A stretch of DNA of 64,000 nt from Corynebacterium pacaense (GTDB lineage Bacteria > Actinomycetota > Actinomycetes > Mycobacteriales > Mycobacteriaceae): NCBI RefSeq assembly GCF_900169525.1, contig NZ_LT821240.1, positions 1,127,684-1,191,683 of the forward strand, read 5' to 3'. Position numbers and translations under genes: made by a program. Positions 27,755 to 36,146 of the stretch are shown piece after piece (the stretch's first letter is position 1; every line of letters begins with the position of its first letter). A model generated the notes under the pieces. That model did no database searches, was not told the origin of the DNA, and saw only the letters and a list, made by a program, of their open reading frames with translations.

Positions 27755-28522
27755 TCAGAGATCGAACTGCATGCCGGGGCGCCCGGCGATGATCGGCCCG
27801 TCGAAGTATTCTCCGGCGGCGGTGACCGCCCTCTCCGGATCGACCCACGGCGGAATGTGGGTGATAATCAGTTTCCCCACCCCTGCCAGGGTGGCGATCT
27901 CCCCCGCTTCCTGCGCCGAAATGTGCATACCGGGGGCCTTGTCCTGGGGGGAATCACCCCAGGTTGCCTCGCAGAGGAAGATGTCGGCATCACGGGCGGC
28001 ATCGACGAGCGCCTCGGTGTAGGCGGTGTCCCCGGAATAGGTGATGATCCTGCCCGTGGAGTTTTCCACCACCCGCAGCGCGTAGGTCTCCACCGGATGG
28101 ACGACGCGGTAGGGTGTGACGGTGACCCTGTCAATCAACTCCGGGACGCGCTCCTGCCAGGGGCTGAAGGCGAAGGTGTCGGACATGTCATCCACGCCAT
28201 CGGGATCGTCGGAGCTGAGCCGACCCAGGTGGACCGGCGCGTAGCTGGGTGCGAAGCAGAAGTTCCGGCTCTTCGCCTCGGCATCGGGGTGGAAGCGCCG
28301 CCATACCATCAGCGAGGGGAAATCCGCGCAGTGGTCGGCGTGGAGATGCGAGAGGAGGACGTGCGCATCCGTCGGGTCCTGGACCTCCTGGAGAGCAGCC
28401 AGAACCCCCGGTCCCATGTCAATGAGCAGGGACGGAGCATCCCCTGCGGACACCAAATAACCGGAAGCGGGATTACCCGGCGCGGGTACACTGCCGGAGC
28501 TTCCAAGAATGGTCAGTCTCAT
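27755..28522 (-). CDS. Metallo-beta-lactamase-fold hydrolase (RNase Z / cyclic-nucleotide phosphodiesterase-like)
   Basis: 255 residues. Begins MRLTILGSSGSVP, as in RNase Z-like MBL proteins, with the metal motif SHLHADHCADF, a later GDTAYTEAL, CEATWG and a terminal THIPPW His. Two metal ions and phosphodiester hydrolysis are expected, but the substrate (RNA, cyclic nucleotide or other) cannot be told. Placed 61 nt downstream of murI in the same direction, the same order I recall from other corynebacteria. Start ATG 28522; no convincing ribosome-binding site. Confidence 0.83.
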   Translation of the reverse strand: MRLTILGSSGSVPAPGNPASGYLVSAGDAPSLLIDMGPGVLAALQEVQDPTDAHVLLSHLHADHCADFPSLMVWRRFHPDAEAKSRNFCFAPSYAPVHLGRLSSDDPDGVDDMSDTFAFSPWQERVPELIDRVTVTPYRVVHPVETYALRVVENSTGRIITYSGDTAYTEALVDAARDADIFLCEATWGDSPQDKAPGMHISAQEAGEIATLAGVGKLIITHIPPWVDPERAVTAAGEYFDGPIIAGRPGMQFDL

Positions 28523-28583
28523 ATCGCCACTGTGCCATGTCTCACGCAACGGCGTGAACTTTTCCCCCTAAAATGTGCAATTT

Positions 28584-29429
28584 TCACTGAGTGACATTTT
28601 GTCGGATCTGCGTCACAATCGGACCAAGGAACCGCTGGCTCAGTTGGGCGAAGATCTCGGGGTCACCGGTGGATTCGAAGGAGTATGTCGGGGTGGGGTG
28701 CAGTTCGGGGTCGGCGAGCAGATCCCGCTGGCTGAGAATGCGCAGGACGTCCTTGGCCGTCTCCTCGGCACTGGAGACCAGGGTGACATGATCCCCCACT
28801 GCCAACTGGATCACCCCTGACAAAAGTGGGTAGTGGGTGCACCCGAGGACGAGGGTGTCCACCCCCGCGGCCTGCAGCGGTTCGAGGTATCCCTCGGCGA
28901 TGTTGAGAATCTGCCGACCGGAGGTGACACCGCGTTCAACGAAGTCCACGAAGCGCGGGCACGCGGCGGCGTGGACCTCGATGGAGGGGCTGGCTGCGAA
29001 CAGGTCCTGGTAGGCCCCGGAATTGATGGTTCCCACTGTGCCTATCACGCCGACCCTGCCATTGCGGGTCGTGGCCACGGCGCGACGCACCGCGGGCAGG
29101 ATGACCTCCACCACGGGCACGCTGTAACGTTCCCTGGCATCACGGAGGAAGGCGGCGGAGGCGGTGTTGCAGGCGATGACGATCATCTTGCATCCCCGCT
29201 CGACCAGCTCATCGGCGATGCGCACCGCGTACTCCCGGACGCGGGCGATCGGCAGCGGGCCGTAGGGGCTGTGCGCCGTGTCGCCGATGTAGATGATTGC
29301 TTCGTGCGGGAGCTGATCAATGATGGTACGCGCCACAGTCAGCCCGCCGACCCCGGAATCGAAGATGCCGATCGGGGCATCGGCACCGGGTACGGGACGT
29401 TCAATCAAGGATCCACTGAAATCAGTCAC
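28584..29429 (-). CDS. murI: Glutamate racemase
   Basis: 281 residues. Converts L- to D-glutamate for peptidoglycan. [14 protein letters not shown] carries the first catalytic region (Asp/Ser), VIACNTASA holds the first catalytic Cys, and LGCTHYPLL holds the second Cys with its His; GDTAHSPYG is also typical. Start taken as GTG 29429 instead of ATG 29438, because TATCAT ends exactly 7 nt before the GTG, the geometry of a leaderless promoter, and there is no Shine-Dalgarno for either. Upstream of the MBL gene in the same direction. Confidence 0.95.
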   Translation of the reverse strand: MTDFSGSLIERPVPGADAPIGIFDSGVGGLTVARTIIDQLPHEAIIYIGDTAHSPYGPLPIARVREYAVRIADELVERGCKMIVIACNTASAAFLRDARERYSVPVVEVILPAVRRAVATTRNGRVGVIGTVGTINSGAYQDLFAASPSIEVHAAACPRFVDFVERGVTSGRQILNIAEGYLEPLQAAGVDTLVLGCTHYPLLSGVIQLAVGDHVTLVSSAEETAKDVLRILSQRDLLADPELHPTPTYSFESTGDPEIFAQLSQRFLGPIVTQIRQNVTQ

Positions 29430-29498
29430 GTGTCTCATGATAGCCGCGTCGGGGCCGCGACCCCGGGGCCAGGAGCTGTCCGGGACGCTCGCCGTGGC

Positions 29499-30002
29499 CT
29501 ATGTCCGTGGCGGTCGCTGCGGGTTGAGGGAGTTGACCAGCTTCTCCAGCGCCTTGTCCAGCACCTTGAGCTCCTCCTCGTTGAGGTGGTTGAAGATCAG
29601 CTTCCGCACGTTCCAAACGTGGCCCGGGGCCGCGGCCTGTACCTTCTCCCATCCCGCGTCGGTGAGCACCGCGACGGTGGCCCGGCCGTCGCTGGGGTCG
29701 GGACGGCGGATGACCCATCCCGACTTCTCCAACCGCGAGACCACGCGCGAGAGGTGTGAGAGGGTCATGTCCGAGAGCTCCGCCAGCTCACTCATCCGCA
29801 GCTGCTTCTCCGGCGCCATGGAGATGTGCGCCATGGTGAAGTACTCGAAGTGGCTGAGACCCGAGTCCGCTTTGAGCTGGGCGTCAAGTTGCGCGGGCAG
29901 CCAGACTCGCAGCGACCAGAGATCGAGCCACACCTTGTGTTCTTCCGGAGTCAACCAGGGGTTCTCCGGGACTCCGGGGGAGTCGGTGCGTTCACTTGTC
30001 AT
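29499..30002 (-). CDS. MarR-family transcriptional regulator
   Basis: 167 residues. Winged helix protein with the MarR core (LRMSELAELSDMTLSHLSRVVSRLEKSGWV, DGRATVAVLTDAG). N-terminal helices contain LSHFEYFTMAHIS. No obvious sensing Cys. Start ATG 30002; TAAGAT ends 8 nt upstream and no ribosome-binding site is present, so likely leaderless. It sits between murI and the rhomboid gene with its own promoter; target genes are unknown, possibly itself. Confidence 0.88.
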   Translation of the reverse strand: MTSERTDSPGVPENPWLTPEEHKVWLDLWSLRVWLPAQLDAQLKADSGLSHFEYFTMAHISMAPEKQLRMSELAELSDMTLSHLSRVVSRLEKSGWVIRRPDPSDGRATVAVLTDAGWEKVQAAAPGHVWNVRKLIFNHLNEEELKVLDKALEKLVNSLNPQRPPRT

Positions 30003-30037
30003 GTCAATCAATCTTAGGCCCTCCGGCGGCCGCACAC

Positions 30038-30781
30038 CTAGCGATTGAGCCCCCTGCGCCGCTTTTCCAGTTTCTTCTGTTCCTTCCTGGCCCGCAGCGC
30101 CGCGGGATCGTCCGAGGTGATGAAGGCTCCCGCGGCGATTCCACCGAGAGCCCCGAAGAGGTGTCCCTGCCAGGACACACCCGGCTGGGTCGGGAGCAGG
30201 CCCCAGAACAGGCCCGAGTAGATGAAGGCGAGTGCCACGCCGAGCAGAATCTGCTTGCCGTCACGGTTGAACACCCCGCGGACGATGAGATAGCCCAGCC
30301 AGCCGTAGATGAGTCCGGAGGCACCGATGTGGTTGGTTCCCACACCGCCGAACAACCAGGTGCCGATGCCTGCGACCAGCCCGACGATGAGGGTGACCTC
30401 CCAGAACACCCGCTTCCCGCCCATGCCGATGATGAAGCAGAAGATCGCTGCGGGGATCGTGTTGCCGATCAGATGCTCGAAGTTGGCGTGCAGCAGCGGC
30501 GCCGTGGCGATATGCCAGAGTGAACTGGGATCCAGGGGATGGATGCCGTAGTAGCTCAGCCGCCCGCCGGACAGGATGTTGAGGAACTCCACCACCCAGA
30601 TCACCACGACGAAACCGATGGCGAAGGTGAACCCCGTCCGGGTCCTGGATCTGCTCTTCAGCTGCTGCCCGATGCCCGGGTCCCGGCGCTGCCACGGGCT
30701 CATCGACGTCGCGGGCGCGGTGTAGTTGCCGAACCCGGCGTTGTCGTAGGGGGAGGTTCCGAAGGGGTTGCTATTGCTCAT
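30038..30781 (-). CDS. Rhomboid-family intramembrane serine protease
   Basis: 247 residues with six hydrophobic helices after a 45-residue cytosolic N-terminus. Catalytic elements: GASGLIYG (Ser in helix 4), WQGHLFGALGG (His in helix 6) and HANFEHLIGNT (the oxyanion-side His/Asn in helix 2). It cleaves transmembrane segments of substrate proteins within the membrane. The basic C-terminus is RARKEQKKLEKRRRG. Its ATG overlaps the stop of the S58 peptidase gene, tying it to the clpS operon. Confidence 0.92.
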   Translation of the reverse strand: MSNSNPFGTSPYDNAGFGNYTAPATSMSPWQRRDPGIGQQLKSRSRTRTGFTFAIGFVVVIWVVEFLNILSGGRLSYYGIHPLDPSSLWHIATAPLLHANFEHLIGNTIPAAIFCFIIGMGGKRVFWEVTLIVGLVAGIGTWLFGGVGTNHIGASGLIYGWLGYLIVRGVFNRDGKQILLGVALAFIYSGLFWGLLPTQPGVSWQGHLFGALGGIAAGAFITSDDPAALRARKEQKKLEKRRRGLNR

Positions 30782-31716
30782 TGCGTCAGTTCCAGGTAGG
30801 TGGCGAGTCCGTGGCCCGGGCCCGCGCTGGTTATGGCGTCGATGATAGCGGCCTGTACGCATTCGGCCGCCGCCGCGCACAATCGGGCGAGCGTCAGGGT
30901 ATCCACACCGGAGCCGTCACCCGTGGAGATGGCGAACAGGGTGTCGCCGTCCATGGGCAGGTGGGACGGCCGCACCGCGCGTGCGATGCCGTCGTGGCCG
31001 CTCAGCGCCAGCCGCTTGGCCTGCGCCTTGGTCAGCGGGGCATCGGTGGCGATCACCCCTATGGTGGTGTTGAGGTTGGTTTCCGGAGCACCGATGGCGG
31101 CGAATCTCCCCACATCGACCGCCGCGCGCAGCGGCGCCCCGTAAAGCCGGCCGCTCAGCGCGTCGATGACCTCCCCGACCGGGTTGGCCACCACCCCCGC
31201 CGCCACCGTGAAACCCTCCACCGTGGTCGCGGCCTGCCCGAAACCGCCGCGCAGTCTGCCCGCCGTGGCACCGCACCCCGCGCCGACGCTTGACGACGCC
31301 TCCCCCGGCACCCCGCCGGGCCGCTCAAGGGCGTGGGCGACCGCGGTGTAGCCGTCGCTCGACCGCGGGCGGTGCCCGGGGTCGCCGACGAAGAGATCGA
31401 AGATGACGGCCGCCGGAACAATGGGCACGACGATGCCCTCGGCCACCTTGAAACCGATGCCCCGTTCCTCGAGTGCACGCATGACGCCATCGGCCGCCGC
31501 GAGGCCGTAGGCCGAACCGCCGCACAGCGCGACCGCGTGGACACGATCGACGGTGTTGTGCGGTTCGAGCAGGTCGGTCTCCCTGGTACCCGGTCCCCCA
31601 CCGCGCACATCAACACCTGCAACGGCACCTTCAGGTGCCACCACCACCGACACACCGGTGTCCCCGAGGCTGACGTGGCCGAGATGGACGCCGGGGACGT
31701 CGGTAAGCATCCCCAT
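30778..31716 (-). CDS. P1/DmpA-type (family S58) N-terminal-nucleophile hydrolase
   Basis: 312 residues. S58 enzymes self-cleave inside a conserved loop to make an N-terminal nucleophile; here the loop is ETNLNTTIGVIATDA, with a NylC-like Asn-Thr bond as the probable cut. Other family segments: GVHLGHVSL, RETDLLEP, ALCGGSAYGLAAADGV, GAGCGATAG. It may be an aminopeptidase or amidase; substrate unknown. Start ATG 31716 chosen over the track's longer version because it overlaps the stop of the DUF2017 gene as TGATG. It overlaps rhomboid as ATGA. Confidence 0.85.
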   Translation of the reverse strand: MGMLTDVPGVHLGHVSLGDTGVSVVVAPEGAVAGVDVRGGGPGTRETDLLEPHNTVDRVHAVALCGGSAYGLAAADGVMRALEERGIGFKVAEGIVVPIVPAAVIFDLFVGDPGHRPRSSDGYTAVAHALERPGGVPGEASSSVGAGCGATAGRLRGGFGQAATTVEGFTVAAGVVANPVGEVIDALSGRLYGAPLRAAVDVGRFAAIGAPETNLNTTIGVIATDAPLTKAQAKRLALSGHDGIARAVRPSHLPMDGDTLFAISTGDGSGVDTLTLARLCAAAAECVQAAIIDAITSAGPGHGLATYLELTQ

Positions 31717-32255
31717 CAGGCCATCAACGCTTCCAGCAGTGATTCCTGGTTGTAGGCCAGCCACTGGACGAGGTTCTCACGATCCTCCTCCGCGGCCTCG
31801 CCGCCCCCGGCGTCACCGGAGGCCACGTAGAGGCGGATATCATTGAGCCCGGCGACCCAGGCCGCGGCCTCCTCCTCGGTGACGCTGACGGCCACGTTGC
31901 CGTCGGGGCCGAGCGCGGAGTTGATCACCTGGAGGCTGGCGATCTTAGCCTTGACGATGTCGTTTTCGTTGAAGGAACGCAGCAGGGAGTTGTCGCCGTC
32001 ATACTCCTCATCGCCCTCGCGCTCGAAATCCGGGAGGAGTCGGGCCAGGCCGGGATCACTCGGTGGACTCTTGTGCCCCGAGGGCATCCCGGTCATCTCC
32101 GCGAGTGGGTCCTTCGGCGCGGACTGTGCCCGTCGGATCAGCGCCTCCATCACCGCCGCCGAGAGATCACCCAGCACCTCCCGCTCCATCGGTTCAAAGG
32201 TGCATGTGAACCTCACCTGACGCATCAGGCTCCTGCGCTTCTTCCACTGCTCCAT
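31716..32255 (-). CDS. DUF2017-family protein
   Basis: 179 residues, soluble, matching the actinobacterial DUF2017 protein that follows clpS in many genomes (EPMEREVLGDLSAAVMEAL; PDPGLARLLPDF-like PPSDPGLARLLPDF; ENLVQWLAYNQESLLEALM). Rich in Asp/Glu, no catalytic motif. Seven bases after clpS and overlapping the S58 peptidase start, so it belongs to a four-gene transcript concerned with protein turnover. Possibly an adaptor or partner of ClpS; function not established. Confidence 0.88.
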   Translation of the reverse strand: MEQWKKRRSLMRQVRFTCTFEPMEREVLGDLSAAVMEALIRRAQSAPKDPLAEMTGMPSGHKSPPSDPGLARLLPDFEREGDEEYDGDNSLLRSFNENDIVKAKIASLQVINSALGPDGNVAVSVTEEEAAAWVAGLNDIRLYVASGDAGGGEAAEEDRENLVQWLAYNQESLLEALMA

Positions 32256-32262
32256 TGTTCCC

Positions 32263-32601
32263 CTATCCCGCCTGCTGCATCGTCGCCCACAGGCCGGCGG
32301 TGTGCAATTTCTTCACATCGCCCTCCACCTTGTCCTTCTCTCCGGAGCTGACCACGGCTTTGCCCTCGGTGTGCACCTGCATCATCAACTCGGTGGCACG
32401 CTTGCGGCTGTAGCCCAGAACCGTCTGAAAAACATAGGTGACATAACTCATCAGATTCACCGGATCATCCCAGACAATGCACATCCAGGGCAGATTCTCA
32501 CTGCTGAGAACATTGACGTCCATCTCCACATCCGGCGTGGCAAGCGGAGCGGAGGGCGAGGACATCACCGGTGATGACGCAGAATTCTGGTGCCCATTCA
32601 T
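32263..32601 (-). CDS. clpS: ATP-dependent Clp protease adaptor ClpS
   Basis: 112 residues. N-degron adaptor that delivers substrates to ClpA/ClpC-ClpP. The fold is recognisable from [43 protein letters not shown] and the Asp/Met residues that form the N-degron pocket. The Ser/Pro-rich tail of about 25 residues before the fold is normal. Start ATG 32601: TAGGCT ends exactly 7 nt upstream, suggesting a leaderless promoter. First gene of clpS-DUF2017-S58-rhomboid. Confidence 0.93.
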   Translation of the reverse strand: MNGHQNSASSPVMSSPSAPLATPDVEMDVNVLSSENLPWMCIVWDDPVNLMSYVTYVFQTVLGYSRKRATELMMQVHTEGKAVVSSGEKDKVEGDVKKLHTAGLWATMQQAG

Positions 32602-32835
32602 GGCCATCAGCCTAGTCAACTGTCCCCCGCCGGTGCAGTATGTGACACCCCTTTCCCCTGCATCACACCTTCTACCAGCACAAACAGCTTCCCGCCGGCG
32701 TCCGTTGCGATGGCTGACACGGCCATCGCCCTTCTGCTAGCCTTGGACCCACGATGCCCAGCCCAGGGTCGGAATCCATCGAGGAGCCCCAACCCGATCA
32801 ACGTGATCAACGTAGAAAAAGGGAAAGGATCCCCC

Positions 32836-33312
32836 ATGCCCCGGTTCAATGCAAATGCCATTGAAACGTTGTCCAGATTGATACCCCTGCTCAGCATCAT
32901 CCTGACCGCCGTACTCAGCCTGGCACCGTTCCTCTCCGGCCTGAGCAGCGGAAACCCCGGGGAACCGGTGGGGGTGACCGAGGAGCGCATGCGGACCGAC
33001 CTGCTGACGGGCATCCAGTATCAGCGCGGGTTCGCCGGACCCGAGCTGGACCTGGAACGCCATGCCGCGGCGCAGACCTGGGCCGAGCGCAACGCGGCAA
33101 GCGGCAGTGAGGAGAACTCGCCGGAGGACATAGCCATGGTCCAGGCCCACCTCCCCTCGAATGAAGCTGACGCCGGTGCCTTCCTGGGTCTGTGGATGGG
33201 TTCCCAACCTCATGCCGCGGTCCTGCTGGATCCCGACAACACCAGGGTGGGAATCGGCGTCGCCTCAAACAATGGCATTACCTATGCAGTGGTCCAGTTC
33301 ACGCGGGAGTAG
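32836..33312 (+). CDS. Exported SCP/CAP-like protein
   Basis: 158 residues. One N-terminal hydrophobic segment (about residues 16-36), then a short CAP-like module: DLLTGIQYQRG, RHAAAQTWAERNAAS, and a closing GIGVASNNGITYAVVQF that matches the end of many bacterial CAP domains. The canonical metal/active-site His-Glu pair is not clear, so it may be a degenerate or non-catalytic member. AAGGA before ATG 32836. Divergent from clpS and 21 nt before pncB, which has its own promoter. Confidence 0.65.
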   Translation: MPRFNANAIETLSRLIPLLSIILTAVLSLAPFLSGLSSGNPGEPVGVTEERMRTDLLTGIQYQRGFAGPELDLERHAAAQTWAERNAASGSEENSPEDIAMVQAHLPSNEADAGAFLGLWMGSQPHAAVLLDPDNTRVGIGVASNNGITYAVVQFTRE

Positions 33313-33333
33313 TTCCACGTTAAGATCGGACGG

Positions 33334-34674
33334 ATGAACGCACGCGCATCCTCCTACTCCCCGCAACGATCCACGGCTCTGCTCACCGACAAGTACGAGC
33401 TGACCATGTTGCAGGCCGCACTGGCCGATGGCACCGCCGGTCGCGACACCGCCTTCGAGGTGTTCAGCCGCAGGCTTCCCAATGAACGCCGATATGGCAT
33501 CGTCGCCGGCACCGCCCGGGTGCTCAAGGCCGTCAAGGACTTCATCTTCACCGAGGAGCAGCTCGACGACCTGGACTTCCTCGACGACAGGACCCGGCAG
33601 TACCTCGCGGATTACCGCTTCACCGGCCAGATCGACGGGTACCGGGAGGGCGAGATCTATTTTCCGCACTCCCCGCTGCTGACGGTGCGCGGCTCCTTCG
33701 CCGACTGCGTGATCCTGGAGACCCTGATCCTGTCCATCATGAACTCCGACTCCGCGATCGCCTCCGCGGCCGCCCGCATGGTCACCGCGGCCGACGGCCG
33801 CCCGATCATAGAGATGGGCTCCAGGCGCACCCACGAATACTCCGCCGTCACCGCATCCCGCGCCGCTTACCTGGCCGGTTTCAGCGCCACCTCCAACCTC
33901 GAGGCCTCCTACCGCTACGGGATACCGGCCTCGGGAACCTCCGCGCACGCATGGACGCTGTTGCACGTCGAGGATGACGGCACGCCGAATGAGGCCGCGG
34001 CGTTCCGCGCGCAGATCGACTCCCTCGGGGTGGACACCATTCTGCTGGTGGATACCTATGACATCACCAGGGGCGTGGACACCGCCATCGCCGTCGCCGG
34101 CCCGGACCTCGGCGGGGTCCGCATCGACTCCGGTGACCTCGGTGTCCTGGCCCGCAAGGTGCGCAGGCAGCTCGATGATCTGGGCGCGCACAACACCAAG
34201 ATCGTCGTCTCCTCGGACCTCGACGAGTTCGCCATCGCCGGGCTCCGCGGGGAGCCGGTGGATGTTTTCGGGGTGGGAACCTCCGTGGTCACCGGATCCG
34301 GCGCGCCGACCGCGGGGCTGGTGTACAAACTGGTGGAGGTCGATGGCATTCCGGTGTCCAAACGCTCCAGGAACAAGGTCAGCAACGGTGGTGCGAAGAA
34401 GTCGGTGCGCACCCACCGCGCCACCGGTACCGCCATCGAGGAGATCGTCTACCCCTTCCACGACGGGGCGCCCGACACCGGGAAGCTGGACACCCTGGAG
34501 CTGACCGTTCCGCTGATGCGCGACGGGGAGATCGTTCCCGGTCTGCCCGACCTCGAGCAGTCCCGCGCCTATCTCGCCAGGCAGCTGGTGTCCCTTCCCT
34601 GGGAGGGCCTTGCGCTCTCGCGGGATGAGCCCGTTCTGCACACCCGCTTCGTCGGATTCCCGGAGCCCATCTGA
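33334..34674 (+). CDS. pncB: Nicotinate phosphoribosyltransferase
   Basis: 446 residues. Makes nicotinate mononucleotide from nicotinate and PRPP in the NAD salvage pathway. Family segments: LLTDKYELTMLQAAL, PNERRYGIVAG, GSRRTHEYSAV (catalytic His region), GFSATSNLEA, GIPASGTSAHA, LVDTYD and GVRIDSGDL (PRPP/phosphate binding), VVSSDLDEF and GVGTSVVTGSGAP. ATG 33334 is preceded by TAAGAT ending 7 nt before it and TTCACG 17 nt further upstream, a leaderless promoter arrangement. Single-gene unit, followed by the interrupted GT87 gene. Confidence 0.96.
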   Translation: MNARASSYSPQRSTALLTDKYELTMLQAALADGTAGRDTAFEVFSRRLPNERRYGIVAGTARVLKAVKDFIFTEEQLDDLDFLDDRTRQYLADYRFTGQIDGYREGEIYFPHSPLLTVRGSFADCVILETLILSIMNSDSAIASAAARMVTAADGRPIIEMGSRRTHEYSAVTASRAAYLAGFSATSNLEASYRYGIPASGTSAHAWTLLHVEDDGTPNEAAAFRAQIDSLGVDTILLVDTYDITRGVDTAIAVAGPDLGGVRIDSGDLGVLARKVRRQLDDLGAHNTKIVVSSDLDEFAIAGLRGEPVDVFGVGTSVVTGSGAPTAGLVYKLVEVDGIPVSKRSRNKVSNGGAKKSVRTHRATGTAIEEIVYPFHDGAPDTGKLDTLELTVPLMRDGEIVPGLPDLEQSRAYLARQLVSLPWEGLALSRDEPVLHTRFVGFPEPI

Positions 34675-34929
34675 TCAGTTGGTCCCCGGACAGGTAACAT
34701 CCAGGGCGTGCCAATCGCTTTCACCCGCCGGACGGCGGCACTTTCCTGGGCCTCGACCCGCATTCTCCTGCTCGTAGTCGCGGCCCAGTTCCAGGCTCCG
34801 CTGGGGGATGTCCGCTACTACCTCAGGGAGTTGAACCGGGAGGCCTCCGGGCAGCGTGCCCTGGAGGAGTACCCGGATATCTCGATCTTGTCAAGCCCCG
34901 GGTTTTGTAGAGGGTGATTTACTTGTCGA

Positions 34930-35865
34930 TCAGGCCGCGTAGGCCTGATACTTCTGCCATTCCTGGTGAACTTCCTTCGGCGGGCGATGAGCCAGTGCGG
35001 AGTGCAACCGGCGGTTGTTGTACCACCCGATCCACTTCGAGGTCGCCACGATCACATCGGTCAGCGCCGGCCACGTCCTGCGGTCGATCAGCTCGGCCTT
35101 GAACATCGAATTCAACGCCTCGGCCATCGCGTTGTCATAGGAGTCGCCGCGGGATCCGACCGAGGCCACGACCTTCGACTCCGCCAATGACTCGCCGTAG
35201 GTAATAGAGCGGTATTGCACTCCACGGTCGCTGTGGTGGATCAGCCCAGAGACGTCCTCACCAGCGCGAAGACGAGCCGACAGGGCCATATCCAAGGCAT
35301 CGCGGGCCAACGAGACCCGCATGTGGTTCGTCACTTGCCAACCGATGATCTCACGGGTGTAGGCGTCCAACACAAACGCCGCATACACCCACCCGGCCCG
35401 GGTGGGGATATAGGTGATATCGGCGACCCACAGCATATTCGGCGCGGTCACGGCGAAGTTGCGCTCCACCAGGTCGACAGGACACTCGCCGGCGTCGGCG
35501 CTGCGAGTTGACGGTCTTTTCTTCCGCCGCCGGATCCCCTTCAGCCCGTCGGTCGCCATGAGACGCTCGACGGTGCAGCGGGCGACGTGACCGAAGGTGG
35601 CCTCGCGGTTGATCTCCGCCCACAGCTTCCGGGCGCCGTAACATGAGTAGTTGTCTTCGAAGATCCGGCGCAGTGCCCGGGTGATCTGCTTGTCCCGGAT
35701 GGACCGGGCTGATTCAGGCCGTGATTTGTGGGCGTAATACGTGCTCAGGGCTATCTTCGCGCTGGTGGTGGCCAGGACGCGGATGATGGGCTCGACCCCG
35801 AACTGAGCACGGTTGTCGTCGATGAAGGTGACGATTACTTGTGTGGGCGGTCGAGCTCCGCCGCG
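34930..35865 (-). CDS. IS3-family transposase OrfB (rve/DDE integrase), made by -1 frameshift from orfA
   Basis: About 311 codons in the -1 frame relative to OrfA. The integrase core has WVADITYIPT (first Asp), HHSDRGVQY (second Asp) and DNAMAEALNSMFKAE (Glu), then W-YNNRRLHSAL. Between the slippery heptamer T-TTT-TTC (complement of 35865-35871) and the ATG at 35559 there is no ATG, GTG or TTG in this frame, although the reading is open and carries the conserved HTH_21 region. The functional OrfAB transposase must therefore arise by frameshifting. Stop at 34930. Confidence 0.9.
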   Translation of the reverse strand, partial: RGGARPPTQVIVTFIDDNRAQFGVEPIIRVLATTSAKIALSTYYAHKSRPESARSIRDKQITRALRRIFEDNYSCYGARKLWAEINREATFGHVARCTVERLMATDGLKGIRRRKKRPSTRSADAGECPVDLVERNFAVTAPNMLWVADITYIPTRAGWVYAAFVLDAYTREIIGWQVTNHMRVSLARDALDMALSARLRAGEDVSGLIHHSDRGVQYRSITYGESLAESKVVASVGSRGDSYDNAMAEALNSMFKAELIDRRTWPALTDVIVATSKWIGWYNNRRLHSALAHRPPKEVHQEWQKYQAYAA

Positions 35866-36146
35866 AAAAAAGCCGAGGCTTTCTTGAGGATCTCGTTGGC
35901 GCGTTTGGCTTCGGCGAGCTCGGCCCGCAGCCTGCGGTTTTCTGTTTCCAGGTCCATCGATTCGGCCGGTGTGTCGGTTCCGGATTGCTTGTGGGTGCGG
36001 ACCCAGACGCGCAGGGTTTCCTTGCTCACGCCGAGTTCGTCGGCGATGCGGGTGACCGCGCCCCGGGCGGTGACGGGATCAGCTTGAGCGTGGAGCACGA
36101 GTTCTACAGCGCGCTGCTTGAGCTCGACAGTGTATTTGGTGGGCAT
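35835..36146 (-). CDS. IS3-family transposase OrfA (helix-turn-helix/leucine-zipper subunit)
   Basis: 103 residues. Helix-turn-helix near VTRIADELGVSKETLRVWVRTH, then a heptad region ETENRRLRAELAEAKRANEILKK, as in OrfA proteins that bind the IS ends and regulate transposition. Start ATG 36146 with AAAGGA upstream. The end overlaps OrfB, which is in the -1 frame. Confidence 0.92.
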   Translation of the reverse strand: MPTKYTVELKQRAVELVLHAQADPVTARGAVTRIADELGVSKETLRVWVRTHKQSGTDTPAESMDLETENRRLRAELAEAKRANEILKKASAFFAAELDRPHK

